Shown here: positions 1-8,803 of the stretch, in pieces | How positions within the stretch are numbered: the first letter of the stretch is position 1 | How the letters are laid out: the number at the start of each line of letters is the position of its first letter | Origin: Minisyncoccota bacterium | Lineage (GTDB): Bacteria; Patescibacteriota; Microgenomatia; PFEM01; JAFGMK01 | Length of the DNA: 43,206 nucleotides | NCBI GenBank assembly: GCA_016927565.1 | Contig: JAFGMK010000003.1 | Span: forward strand, 1-43,206 | Direction of reading: 5' to 3' | The notes under the pieces: generated by a model | Seen by the model: only the letters and a program-made list of their open reading frames with translations | Told to the model about the DNA's origin: nothing | Databases searched by the model: none | Program-made: the position numbers and the translations under genes

Positions 1-1
1 A

Positions 2-595
2 TTATCTACCCGGAAGCTTTAATTGTTGGCCAACTTCAATTAAATCAGGATTCTGAATATTATTAGCCTGGGCAATCTCTGTCCATTTATAACCATTATT
101 GTAAACTTCCTGAGCTATTTTCCATAAATGATCACCCTGTTTGACAGTATATGTATCTGGTGTGGTTTCAGAGTCCTCTTGGTTGATCTGAGGAGCATTG
201 GTGGCTATCTGTTCCACCTGTTCCTGTTCTTCAGTTTCTATATTGGGAATAGTTAACTTGGTTCCAGCTTCAACATAATCAGGATTAGACAGATTATTAG
301 CACTGGCAATATCTGTCCAGTTGTAACCGGTGCCATAAAGCTTTTCACTTATCTTCCATAAGCTTTCTCCTGTTTGAACTTCATATGTATCAGGGCGGTT
401 CTGTTTATCTTCCTGTCCGGCTTCAGTTTGGCTGTTTCCCGGTTCTTCTAAAGCTATTTCTCCCACCTGTCCAGCCTTAAAATAATTAAAAATTAAGACT
501 CCTACCACCAAAATAACCAGTCCTCCTAAAAAAGTACTGATTAAAGGTTCGTTCAATCTGATTTTTTTAAGCCAGTTTTTTAACAAATTTTGCAT
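2..595 (-). CDS. Membrane-anchored protein with two LysM domains
   Basis: The 197-residue protein has a short basic N-terminus, one hydrophobic segment at about residues 20-40, an acidic Gln/Glu-rich linker, and two LysM repeats at about residues 70-116 and 147-195. Both repeats show the LysM core (a GESLWKI or GDHLWKI start, a YNW/YKW middle, ANN, and a closing KLTIP or KLKLP). LysM domains bind N-acetylglucosamine-containing glycans such as peptidoglycan, so the likely role is an envelope protein anchored in the membrane with the LysM part outside. No catalytic domain is present. The stop codon lies at the very edge of the window and the gene is complete. The specific role is unknown. Confidence 0.85.
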   Translation of the reverse strand: MQNLLKNWLKKIRLNEPLISTFLGGLVILVVGVLIFNYFKAGQVGEIALEEPGNSQTEAGQEDKQNRPDTYEVQTGESLWKISEKLYGTGYNWTDIASANNLSNPDYVEAGTKLTIPNIETEEQEQVEQIATNAPQINQEDSETTPDTYTVKQGDHLWKIAQEVYNNGYKWTEIAQANNIQNPDLIEVGQQLKLPGR

Positions 596-682
596 AAAAC
601 AACTATCTTCTTTAAATAGGGCAGATTATTAAAGGAGATAGATACCTCCTTTCCAGGCAGAAGTAATAAAAATTACTTAATG

Positions 683-758
683 CGGGGTTGACGGGGCTCG
701 AACCCGCGACCTTTGCCTTGACAGGGCAACGCTCTAAACCAAACTGAGCTACAACCCC
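683..758 (-). tRNA. tRNA-Asp (anticodon GTC)
   Basis: Read on the minus strand, it folds as a cloverleaf: a 7-bp acceptor stem (GGGGTTG with CAACCCC), a D-arm GCTC...GAGC, an anticodon stem TTGCC/GGCAA with loop CTGTCAA (anticodon GTC), and a T-arm GCGGG/CCCGT around TTCGAGC. The discriminator base is G, as expected for tRNA-Asp. CCA is not encoded. Confidence 0.95.
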
Positions 759-938
759 AGATTTCCTGACTAAACAAAGGAGCAGTTCTTGAGTTTAGTC
801 TTTGGCGGCATAATATCAAAAAGTTCTCCAATAGTAAATAATGGAAACGACGGCTTGGCCAAAAGGGTTTATTGCTTGCAGATGGAGACGCTCTTGATTA
901 TTATTGTTTTTAAGATCTCTTTCAAAAAATGACTAATA

Positions 939-2756
939 ATGACTAATAAGGAAGTGGCCAGACTGTTAAGAGCAATGGCGGCCGCTTATGAAATTAAAAA
1001 AGAATCACGTTTCCGGATTGCGGCTTATGAGCGGGCAGCTTCGGTGATCGAGCAGGCTGGCGGGGAAGTTAAGGATTTTTGGGATGAAGATCGGTTAAAG
1101 GATTTGCCGGGTGTGGGAGAAAATATTGCCAACTATCTTGACGAGCTTTTCCGGACCGGTCGCGTAAAGCATTTTCAGAAAGTGATAAAAGGTTTGCCGC
1201 CGGCAATGTTTTCACTGCTTGAAGTGCCTGGAATTGGGCCTCAAACTGCGTGGAAATTGTGTGAAAATTTAGGTATTAGAGCAGCTAAAAATGCCTTTTC
1301 ACGACTTGAGAAAGCTGCCAGAGAAGGAAAGATTCGATTAATTCCGGGGTTTGGGCCTGATTCAGAAAAAAAAATTCTTCGGGGACTTTTAGAATTCAGG
1401 CGGCGGCCCGGTCGGATATTGCTGAGCCGGGCTTTGATAGTTGCTGAAAAGTTAATTGATTTCCTAAAAGAAGAAAAATCAATTATCCGTGTTGACCCTT
1501 TAGGCTCTCTTCGGCGGATGACGGCTACAGTTGGCGATATCGACTTGGGCGTTTCAACTAGAAACTCCCGAAAGGCGCTGACTCATGCCGAAAGATATCC
1601 GGAAATAGCCAGGGTTTTAGCTGCCGGGAAAAACATACTAAGGATAAAATTGAAAAACGGTCTTCAGGTTGACATAAAGACCCAAAAGCCAGAATCATAC
1701 GGAGCGATGCTGCAGCATTTTACCGGTTCGAAGCAGCACAATATTCATCTTCGTGAAATCGCTTTGAAAAAAGGCCTAAGCCTTTCTGAATACGGGATAA
1801 AAAGATTTAAAAGTCAAAATACAAAATATAAAAACCGGGCCGGAGGTTTGGGATTTTACAAATTTGCCACGGAAAAAGATTTTTATTCCTTTTTAGGAAT
1901 GCAATGGATACCGCCGGAATTAAGAGAAGATTCTGGTGAAATTGAAGCCGTTCTTTGTCAAAATCAAAGAAAACTATGCCGACTGCCGAAACTAGTTAAA
2001 GCTGGAGATCTTCGGGGCGATCTTCATCTTCATAGCCGGTTTCCAGTCGAACCCAGCCATGATCTGGGAGCGGCGAGCATGGAAGAAATGATCCGGCAGG
2101 CAAAAAAAATGGGATATCAATATTTAGCTTTCACTGAGCATAATCCCAGTTTATCTCGCCATAATCCGATACAGATACTTTCGATCCTGAAGCGGAAGAG
2201 AGAAATAATTGATAAAATTAATTACTCGAGTAAAAAAAGTGAACGGAAATTTTGGGTTTTTAATTCTCTGGAGATTGATATCCGGCCCGATGGTCGGTTG
2301 GCCCTTCCCAAAGAAGGATTGGCTACTCTTGATTTTGCCATTGCGGCGATTCATTCCAGTTTTCGGCTTGGCCGGAAGGAGATGACCCAGCGGATAATTC
2401 GGGCTTTAAGCGAAAAAAAAGTAAAGATTCTGGCGCATCCAGCCGGCAGAATGATTGGCCGGCGGGAGGCTTATGAAGTTGATTGGGAATTAATCTTTGC
2501 TTATTGTCTTAAGAATAAAAAAGCCCTGGAAATTAATAGCTGTCCGCAAAGACTTGACCTGCCTGATTTTTTGGTGCGTCAGGCTGTGAAAGCTGGTGTG
2601 AAAATGGTTATATCCAGCGATGCCCATTCTCTTGAAGAGATGAAAATGATTAAATACGGAATTGCGGTGGCGCGCCGGGGCTGGAGTCAAAAAGAGACTA
2701 TCTTAAACACTCTGAAATATGATAAAATTAGCCAATGGCTGATAAATAAAGCCTAG
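939..2756 (+). CDS. polX: DNA polymerase X family protein with PHP domain (PolX)
   Basis: At 605 residues this matches bacterial PolX in length and layout. It has an N-terminal helical/helix-hairpin-helix region (residues about 1-130), then the nucleotidyltransferase core with GSLRR (about 189) and the metal-binding GDIDLG (about 199), and a later VDIK Asp. A C-terminal PHP domain starts with DLHLHSRF at about 361 and has further His/Asp clusters (TEHN, AHPAGR, SSDAHS). Family members fill short gaps in base excision repair, and the PHP domain supplies 3'-5' exonuclease activity. The start is the second of two ATGs: an ATG 10 nt upstream runs into a stop after five codons. It stands alone between tRNA-Asp and the lemA-htpX pair. 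Confidence 0.93.
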   Translation: MTNKEVARLLRAMAAAYEIKKESRFRIAAYERAASVIEQAGGEVKDFWDEDRLKDLPGVGENIANYLDELFRTGRVKHFQKVIKGLPPAMFSLLEVPGIGPQTAWKLCENLGIRAAKNAFSRLEKAAREGKIRLIPGFGPDSEKKILRGLLEFRRRPGRILLSRALIVAEKLIDFLKEEKSIIRVDPLGSLRRMTATVGDIDLGVSTRNSRKALTHAERYPEIARVLAAGKNILRIKLKNGLQVDIKTQKPESYGAMLQHFTGSKQHNIHLREIALKKGLSLSEYGIKRFKSQNTKYKNRAGGLGFYKFATEKDFYSFLGMQWIPPELREDSGEIEAVLCQNQRKLCRLPKLVKAGDLRGDLHLHSRFPVEPSHDLGAASMEEMIRQAKKMGYQYLAFTEHNPSLSRHNPIQILSILKRKREIIDKINYSSKKSERKFWVFNSLEIDIRPDGRLALPKEGLATLDFAIAAIHSSFRLGRKEMTQRIIRALSEKKVKILAHPAGRMIGRREAYEVDWELIFAYCLKNKKALEINSCPQRLDLPDFLVRQAVKAGVKMVISSDAHSLEEMKMIKYGIAVARRGWSQKETILNTLKYDKISQWLINKA

Positions 2757-2799
2757 AAAAAGGCAGAAAGTCTTTTTTTTCCAGAGAGGAGGTGAAAAA

Positions 2800-3393
2800 A
2801 TGGGAGGATTTTTTTTAATGTTGCTGGTTTTGCTGATAGGAATTGTTTTTTACGGGCTGACTCTTTACAACTGGTTTGTAAAAGCCAAAACCAGACTTGA
2901 GGCAGCAGTTCAGGAGATCGGAAATCAGCTCAAGAGGCAGGCCGGTTTGATACCCAATCTGGTGGAATCGGTTAAGGGCTACATGAAGCATGAGAAAGAT
3001 ATCTTTAAAGAAATCACTGAGGCCCGGAAATCAGTTCTGGCGGCTGTTAAAGAAGGAGGGGCTGATAAGTTAATTGAGGCCGGCACCCGGCTGGAAAAGG
3101 CGATTGCGCCGATCAGGGCGGTTTTTGAGAGCACGCCTCAATTGCAAGCCGCCGGACCTACGGTTAAGCTGATGGATGAATTAAGAGATACTGCCGATAA
3201 GTTGATGTATTCCCGCCGGACTCTGATTGATCTGACGGCTGATTACAATGCCCGGACAGCGACTTTTCCGAGCAACCTTGTTGCGATGATGTTTAATTTC
3301 GGGAGACAGGCAGGAATAAAGATGCCGGAAACCGGAGCTCAGCTCGAGGTTACTAAAGAAGAAACAGAAACACCAAAGGTGAAGCTGAATTAA
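2800..3393 (+). CDS. lemA: LemA family membrane protein
   Basis: The 197-residue protein has one N-terminal transmembrane segment (about residues 3-24) followed by the helical LemA domain, with the family motifs YNWFVKAKTRLEAAVQEI and QLKRQAGLIPNLVESVKGY. The C-terminal tail is charged. A strong Shine-Dalgarno sequence (GAGGAGGTG) lies 6 nt before the ATG and fixes the start. LemA proteins are membrane proteins of poorly defined function. The next gene is an HtpX-type protease, a pairing seen in many bacteria that suggests a role in membrane protein quality control. A perfect inverted repeat separates the two genes. Confidence 0.9.
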   Translation: MGGFFLMLLVLLIGIVFYGLTLYNWFVKAKTRLEAAVQEIGNQLKRQAGLIPNLVESVKGYMKHEKDIFKEITEARKSVLAAVKEGGADKLIEAGTRLEKAIAPIRAVFESTPQLQAAGPTVKLMDELRDTADKLMYSRRTLIDLTADYNARTATFPSNLVAMMFNFGRQAGIKMPETGAQLEVTKEETETPKVKLN

Positions 3394-3412
3394 TCTGACT
3401 AACTGATAAGCC

Positions 3413-3447
3413 GATCCCGGATCGAAAATAGCAAACGATCCGGGATC
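3413..3447. repeat. Perfect 12-bp inverted repeat between lemA and htpX
   Basis: The arms GATCCCGGATCG (3413-3424) and CGATCCGGGATC (3436-3447) are exact reverse complements around an 11-nt A-rich loop. Each arm is itself nearly palindromic (GATC-rich). No T-run follows, so it is not a standard terminator. An mRNA-stabilising or processing hairpin within a lemA-htpX transcript is one possibility. Confidence 0.8.
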
Positions 3448-3477
3448 AAAATCATAAACTTCAAGATAGCAGGCTAA

Positions 3478-4371
3478 ATGAAAAACATTTACGAACAAAT
3501 TGACAGTAATAAAAGAAAGAGCGCTTTTATCATCGGTTTTTTTATTCTTTTTATTACTTTCAGCGTTTATTTTATTGTTCAGGCTTTCGGTTATGATTTT
3601 TCGGTGGTTGGTCTGGCTTTAATTTTTTCCGGTTTGACCAGTCTGATCGGCTATTACCAGGGCGATAAAATTATTCTTACTCTTTCCGGTGCCCGGCCGG
3701 CCAGCCGAGAGAAAGATTTTAAACTTTTTACGGTGACCGAAAATCTTAGTCTGGCAGCTCAAATCCCAATGCCTAAGCTTTTTGTGATCGAGGATACGGC
3801 CATGAATGCTTTTGCTACCGGCCGGGACCCAAAGCATGCGGCAGTTTGTGCCACTTCCGGGCTAGTTGACCGGCTTGACCGGACAGAGCTGGAGGGAGTT
3901 ATTTCTCATGAGCTTTCTCATATTAAAAATTATGATTCCCGGTTAATGTCGATTGTGACAGTTTTGGTAGGACTGGTTACTCTTTTGGCTGATTGGTTTC
4001 TCCGGGGTTCAAGAATGGGGGGGCGAAGCAATAAAAAAGGCGGAAGAGGGCTTGTTCTGATCGGGCTTTTGCTGGCTCTGCTTTCGCCGATTGTGGCGCG
4101 CTTGATTCAGCTGGCTATTTCCAGAAGAAGAGAGTTTCTAGCTGATGCGTCAGGGGTAATGATTACCCGTTTTCCTGATGGTCTGGCCCGAGCTCTGGAG
4201 AAAATTTCTCAAGACCGTGAGCCTCTCGAGGCTGCCAATAAGGCCACTGCCCACTTGTATATCGCCAATCCTTTAAAAAATCGCCACGATCAAATAGGCA
4301 TGTTTGCCAGTCTTTTCAATACCCATCCTTCGGTAGAGGAGAGAATCAGAAAACTGAGAGAGATGAGTTGA
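3478..4371 (+). CDS. htpX: HtpX-like membrane zinc metalloprotease (M48)
   Basis: The 297-residue protein has two N-terminal transmembrane segments (about residues 17-60), the zinc site HELSH at about 144-148 within VISHELSHIKNYD, two more hydrophobic segments (about 157-175 and 190-210), and the downstream glutamate ligand in RRREFLADASG (about 219). This is the complete M48B architecture and usual length. HtpX degrades misfolded membrane proteins from the cytoplasmic side. It follows lemA by 84 nt and precedes clpB, so three protein quality-control genes are clustered. Confidence 0.93.
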   Translation: MKNIYEQIDSNKRKSAFIIGFFILFITFSVYFIVQAFGYDFSVVGLALIFSGLTSLIGYYQGDKIILTLSGARPASREKDFKLFTVTENLSLAAQIPMPKLFVIEDTAMNAFATGRDPKHAAVCATSGLVDRLDRTELEGVISHELSHIKNYDSRLMSIVTVLVGLVTLLADWFLRGSRMGGRSNKKGGRGLVLIGLLLALLSPIVARLIQLAISRRREFLADASGVMITRFPDGLARALEKISQDREPLEAANKATAHLYIANPLKNRHDQIGMFASLFNTHPSVEERIRKLREMS

Positions 4372-4394
4372 GTATAAGCAGGTGGTGTTAAAAT
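4368..4394 (+). promoter_or_regulatory. Possible clpB promoter with a leaderless start
   Basis: TTGAGT (4368-4373) and TAAAAT (4389-4394) are separated by only 15 nt. The -10 box is 6 nt from the clpB ATG and there is no Shine-Dalgarno sequence. No CIRCE-type heat-shock operator is visible. The suboptimal spacing keeps this tentative. Confidence 0.35.
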
Positions 4395-4400
4395 TGGTTT

Positions 4401-6971
4401 ATGATTCGTCCGGACAATCTGACCCATAAAGCTCAGGAATCTTTGGTGCAGGCTTTTAGCTTGGCCAAAGAAAACAAAAACCCCCAAGCGGAAGACATTC
4501 ATCTTTTGAGGATTTTGTTGGCCGGGAAGGGTGATTTAATCCCGGTCGTGCTGGAAAAAATGGGACTTTCCCCCTCGTCTATATCCGATTCGGTGGAAAA
4601 GGCAGTTAGGTCCCTGCCGATTGTTGAAGGTGAAAATTCGCTTTTGCCTTCGCGAGGGTTGCTTGCAGTGCTTGATCGGTCCGAAAAAGAGGCGAAAAAA
4701 AACCGGGACAAATTTATTGCCCAGGAACACCTTTTTTTGGCACTTCTATTGACAGAGTGCCAATCAAAGAGTATATTAGAGCAATCAGATGTCAGAGAAA
4801 GTCAAGTCCGCAAGGTCTTAAAGTTAATTAAAGGAGATCAGAAAGTGGCCGACCAATCAGCTGAAACCAAATATCAGGCTTTAGAAAAATACACTACTAA
4901 TTTAACCCGGGCTGCCAAAGAGGGGAAACTTGATCCGGTGATCGGAAGAGATCGGGAAATCAGGCGGGTAATGCAGGTTTTATCCCGCCGCCGGAAGAAT
5001 AATCCGGTTCTAATTGGCGATCCGGGGGTGGGAAAAACGGCCATTGCTGAGGGTTTGGCTCAGCGGATTGTAGCCGGAGACGTTCCGGAAAGCTTAAAAA
5101 ATAAAGAAGTTTTGGCTTTAGATTTAGCTTTGATTTTGGCGGGCAGTAAGTTTAGAGGGGAGTTTGAAGAAAGACTGAAAGCAATTTTAGACCAAGTTGA
5201 AAAGGCTGCCGGCAAGTACATTATTTTTATGGATGAGCTTCATACTTTGGTTGGTGCCGGAGCTGCCGAGGGTGCCGTTGATGCTTCTAATATGCTCAAG
5301 CCGGCTTTGGCTCGGGGATTGCTTCATGCTATTGGAGCAACCACGATTACCGAATATCGGAAATATATTGAAAAAGACGCGGCTCTGGAGCGTCGCTTCC
5401 AACCAATTCTGGTCGAAGAACCTTCAGTTGAGGATAGTATTGCTATTTTAAGAGGCCTTAAAGAAAAATATGAAGTTCATCATGGGGTCAGAATTACCGA
5501 TGAAGCGATTATTAGTGCCGTTACTCTCTCTTCCCGGTATATTACCGATCGTTTTCTACCGGATAAGGCGATTGATTTAATCGACGAAGCGACTTCAGCT
5601 TTGAAGATCGAGATTGAAAGTTTGCCGGCGGAATTGGACGAACTAAAAAGAAAGGTGACCCAGTCTGAAATTGAGCTGGCAGCCATGAGGAAAGAGAGAG
5701 GGAAGGAAATTGAGGAAAAAAGGAAGGTCTTGACCAAAAAGATGACCGACCTGAAAGAAAAGGCTCGGCAAGACGAATTGAAATGGCAGGAACAAAAAAA
5801 GATGCTTAAAACTATAAGTGAAATTCGGGAAGAAATCGATAACTCAAGGCAAGACCTGGAAAAAGCTGAAAGGGAAGTTGAGCTTGAAAAAGCCGCTGAA
5901 ATCAAGTATGGCCGTCTGCCCAGGCTTGAAGAACAACTTAAGGAAAAATTGAAGCAATGGCGGCAAATTCCCCCGGAGCAAAGGTTGATTAAAGAAGAAG
6001 TTACCGGAGATGATATTGCCCGGGTAGTTTCCCGTTGGACAGGAATTCCGGTTACCCGCCTGTTGACTTCCGAAGCAGAGAAGCTGGCTCATCTTGAAAA
6101 AGAGCTTGCTAAGAGAGTGGTCGGTCAGGATGAGGCAGTTGAGGAAGTGGCCAATAGCATTCGGCGTTCAAGAGCCGGAGTGGGAGAGGAAAACCGCCCG
6201 ATTGGAGTCTTTCTTTTTCTTGGCCCCACCGGAGTAGGCAAAACGGAACTGGCCAAAACCCTAGCCCAATTTTTATTCGGTAATGAAGAGGCGATGGCGC
6301 GGTTGGATATGAGTGAATATTCTGAACGCCACAGTGTGGCGCGCTTAATTGGCGCTCCGCCGGGTTATGTCGGTTATGAAGAGGGCGGGCAGTTGACTGA
6401 GGCGGTCAGAAGAAAACCTTACGGGGTGGTTTTGCTGGATGAAATCGAAAAAGCTCATCCGGAAGTTTTCAACTTGCTTTTGCAGATTATGGATGAGGGG
6501 CGGCTGACTGACGGCCAGGGCCGGACAGTTAATTTTAAAAACACGGTTTTGATCATGACTTCAAATTTAGGCAGTGAACAATGGGAAGAAAGCGAAAATA
6601 CCGCTGAGATTGCAGAGGCGGTAATGGGAATAGTAAAGGCTACTTTTCGGCCTGAATTTATAAACCGGCTGGATCAAATTATTCTTTTCGAAAGGCTGAA
6701 TGAGAAAATGATGGAGCGAATTGTGGATATTCAGACCAGGCGGTTAACGGAACGGCTAAAAAAGAAAAAGATAACCCTGGAGTTCTCTAAGTCGGCCAGA
6801 ATAGCTCTGGCGAAGGAGGGTTATGATCCCAGTTTTGGGGCCCGGCCCTTGAAACGAGTTATTCAGAACCGAGTTTTGAACCCGATTGCTCTTTTGCTGG
6901 TTGAGAAAAAAATTAAAGAAGGGGATAGGGTTCAGGTAAAAGCGGTTAACGGAAAAATTGAAGTTGCCTAA
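4401..6971 (+). CDS. clpB: ClpB disaggregase ATPase
   Basis: The 856-residue protein has the full ClpB layout. An N-terminal Clp repeat domain comes first, then AAA module 1 with Walker A GDPGVGKT (about residue 207) and Walker [12 protein letters not shown] coiled-coil middle domain rich in K/E (about 400-520) follows, then AAA module 2 with GPTGVGKT (about 608) and Walker [13 protein letters not shown], and a C-terminal domain. The long middle domain and the NRPIG...[15 protein letters not shown] stretch favour ClpB over ClpC or ClpA. ClpB rescues aggregated proteins, normally with DnaK. The start ATG has a -10-like box just upstream and no SD sequence. Confidence 0.93.
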   Translation: MIRPDNLTHKAQESLVQAFSLAKENKNPQAEDIHLLRILLAGKGDLIPVVLEKMGLSPSSISDSVEKAVRSLPIVEGENSLLPSRGLLAVLDRSEKEAKKNRDKFIAQEHLFLALLLTECQSKSILEQSDVRESQVRKVLKLIKGDQKVADQSAETKYQALEKYTTNLTRAAKEGKLDPVIGRDREIRRVMQVLSRRRKNNPVLIGDPGVGKTAIAEGLAQRIVAGDVPESLKNKEVLALDLALILAGSKFRGEFEERLKAILDQVEKAAGKYIIFMDELHTLVGAGAAEGAVDASNMLKPALARGLLHAIGATTITEYRKYIEKDAALERRFQPILVEEPSVEDSIAILRGLKEKYEVHHGVRITDEAIISAVTLSSRYITDRFLPDKAIDLIDEATSALKIEIESLPAELDELKRKVTQSEIELAAMRKERGKEIEEKRKVLTKKMTDLKEKARQDELKWQEQKKMLKTISEIREEIDNSRQDLEKAEREVELEKAAEIKYGRLPRLEEQLKEKLKQWRQIPPEQRLIKEEVTGDDIARVVSRWTGIPVTRLLTSEAEKLAHLEKELAKRVVGQDEAVEEVANSIRRSRAGVGEENRPIGVFLFLGPTGVGKTELAKTLAQFLFGNEEAMARLDMSEYSERHSVARLIGAPPGYVGYEEGGQLTEAVRRKPYGVVLLDEIEKAHPEVFNLLLQIMDEGRLTDGQGRTVNFKNTVLIMTSNLGSEQWEESENTAEIAEAVMGIVKATFRPEFINRLDQIILFERLNEKMMERIVDIQTRRLTERLKKKKITLEFSKSARIALAKEGYDPSFGARPLKRVIQNRVLNPIALLLVEKKIKEGDRVQVKAVNGKIEVA

Positions 6972-6996
6972 TGAGCAATTACCAGACTTCTCGTTC

Positions 6997-7025
6997 TTGA
7001 ACCTTATTTTTTTTCCGATTATACT
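6997..7025 (+). promoter_or_regulatory. Promoter of the gatCAB operon
   Basis: TTGAAC (6997-7002), a 17-nt spacer and TATACT (7020-7025) form a near-consensus housekeeping promoter. Transcription would begin near 7032 and give a leader of roughly 48 nt with T- and A-runs just before gatC. Confidence 0.65.
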
Positions 7026-7079
7026 GACCCTCAGGGCAGCCTTTTTTTGGTATCCTTAAACTTTTTTTAAAAAAAATCG

Positions 7080-7391
7080 ATGTCTTCTAAACTTAAAAAA
7101 TTAAATCAAAAACAAGTCAGACGCGTTGCTGATTTGGCCAAACTTACTTTAACCGCAAAAGAAATTGCCAAATTTACGGCTCAGCTTTCAACTATTCTTG
7201 ACCATTTTCAAAGCTTGGCTGAAGTTAACACGGCAGAGGTTGAATCAACCAGCCAGGTGACTGGCCTTCGAAATGTGACTCGTCAGGATGGCAAGCCCGG
7301 AAGATGTCTGGCCTCCGCTGAGGCGCTGGCTGATGCTCCCGCAAAACACCAGGGTTATTTTAAAGTTAAAGGTATTTTCGAAAAAAAATGA
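7080..7391 (+). CDS. gatC: Asp-tRNA(Asn)/Glu-tRNA(Gln) amidotransferase subunit C
   Basis: The 103-residue protein has the GatC pattern: an N-terminal helix (KQVRRVADLAKLTLTAKE), the ...QLSTILDHFQSLAEVNTAEV segment, and a C-terminal LADAPAKHQGYFKVKGIFEK. GatC is the small subunit that stabilises GatA and GatB. It is first in a gatC-gatA-gatB operon. Its stop overlaps the gatA start by 4 nt (ATGA), which implies translational coupling. The complex makes Asn-tRNA or Gln-tRNA by amidation when a direct synthetase is missing. Confidence 0.93.
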   Translation: MSSKLKKLNQKQVRRVADLAKLTLTAKEIAKFTAQLSTILDHFQSLAEVNTAEVESTSQVTGLRNVTRQDGKPGRCLASAEALADAPAKHQGYFKVKGIFEKK

Positions 7392-8803
7392 AACTTAATG
7401 AACTAACGATTGATCAGGCACAAGAAGGCTTATTCAGAGGGGATTTTTCTTCGGTTGAGCTGGTTCGGGCTTGTTTAGCCAGAATCAAAAAAGCAGATTC
7501 CCGAATTAAGGCTTTTATCACTGTTTGCGAAAAAAAAGCTTTAAATCAGGCTCGGGAAGCGGATCAACAACTCAGAAAAGGAATTAAAAAAAGGCTTCTG
7601 GGAATTCCGGTGGCTTTTAAGGATCTTTTTGTAACTGAAGGGATTAAAACGACGGCCGGTTCTCAAGTTCTGGCTGATTTTATCCCTCAGTATGATGCTA
7701 CTGTTGTGCGGCGATTTAAAGAGGCAGGGGCGATTGTTGTCGGCAAAACCAACTTGGATGCCTGGGGGCATGGTTCGTCAGGAGAAAATTCTGCTTTTGG
7801 CGCTACCAGAAATCCCTGGAATCAGGAGTATGTGCCGGGGGGGTCTTCAAGCGGCTCCGGTGCGGCTCTGGCTGCCGGGATGTGTTTGGCCGCAACCGGA
7901 ACTGATACCGGCAGTTCTATCCGATTGCCGGCTTCATTCTGCAATTTAGTGGGAATGAAGAATACCTACGGCCGGGTTTCCCGTTTTGGGGTGATTGCGA
8001 TGGCTTCTTCTTTTGATTGTCCCGGCTGTTTGACAAAAACAGTTAAGGATCAAGCTGCCATTTTGGAAATAATCAGCGGGCAGGATGGGGCTGATGCCAC
8101 TATGCCCGATCAAAAAGTGCCGGATTATTCCCGGATTTTGAGTCAAGAAACCGGTTCTTTGAAAATAGGTTTGCCGAAGGAATACTTCAACCGGGGGATT
8201 GATAATGAGGTAGGAGATCTGGTGAAAAAAGCGATCAGAAAAATAATCGACTTAAGCGGAGGAGAAATTATTCCGGTTTCTCTGCCTCATACCAAATACG
8301 CCATGCCCTGCTATTACATCTTGGTTCCGTCAGAAATCAGTTCCAATTTAGCTCGGTATGACGGAATCAGATATGGTCGGGGAAGAGACAAATTCGGCGA
8401 TGAAGCTAAAAGAAGGATAATGCTGGGAACTTATGCCCTTTCAGCCGGGTACTATGACGCCTTTTATCTTAAAGCCCAAAAAATTAGGACTTTAATTAAG
8501 CGGGATTTTGAAAAGGTTTTTTCGAAAGTGGATGTCATTATGGCGCCAACTTCACCAACCCTGCCTTTCAAATTGGGAGAAAAAACCAACGATCCCCTGG
8601 CAATGTATCTATCTGACATCCTGGTTTGTCCTGTCAACATTGCCGGAATTCCGGCCTTAAACCTTCCCGTTGGTTTCTCAAAGAATGGTTTGCCGGTCGG
8701 AATGCAAATTATTGGTTCTCAATTTAGCGAAGAAAAGCTTTTAAGAATTGGTTACACCTACGAGCAAGCTACTGAGTGGTACAAAATAAAACCGAAAATA
8801 TGA
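7388..8803 (+). CDS. gatA: Asp-tRNA(Asn)/Glu-tRNA(Gln) amidotransferase subunit A
   Basis: The 471-residue protein carries the amidase signature family triad: a Lys in PVAFKDLF (about residue 78), a Ser in the glycine/serine-rich GGSSSGSGAALAAG loop, and the nucleophile Ser in GTDTGSSIRLPASF. GatA hydrolyses glutamine to supply ammonia to GatB. The length is close to normal for the family. It overlaps gatC upstream and gatB downstream, each by 4 nt (ATGA), so the three subunits are probably made in equal amounts. Confidence 0.95.
   Translation: MKLNELTIDQAQEGLFRGDFSSVELVRACLARIKKADSRIKAFITVCEKKALNQAREADQQLRKGIKKRLLGIPVAFKDLFVTEGIKTTAGSQVLADFIPQYDATVVRRFKEAGAIVVGKTNLDAWGHGSSGENSAFGATRNPWNQEYVPGGSSSGSGAALAAGMCLAATGTDTGSSIRLPASFCNLVGMKNTYGRVSRFGVIAMASSFDCPGCLTKTVKDQAAILEIISGQDGADATMPDQKVPDYSRILSQETGSLKIGLPKEYFNRGIDNEVGDLVKKAIRKIIDLSGGEIIPVSLPHTKYAMPCYYILVPSEISSNLARYDGIRYGRGRDKFGDEAKRRIMLGTYALSAGYYDAFYLKAQKIRTLIKRDFEKVFSKVDVIMAPTSPTLPFKLGEKTNDPLAMYLSDILVCPVNIAGIPALNLPVGFSKNGLPVGMQIIGSQFSEEKLLRIGYTYEQATEWYKIKPKI

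Noticed and set aside
2151-2690. Minus-strand ORFs inside polX, and similar ones inside clpB, dnaE and gatA.
   Set aside because: They are antisense shadows of strongly supported genes, with composition dictated by the complementary codons.
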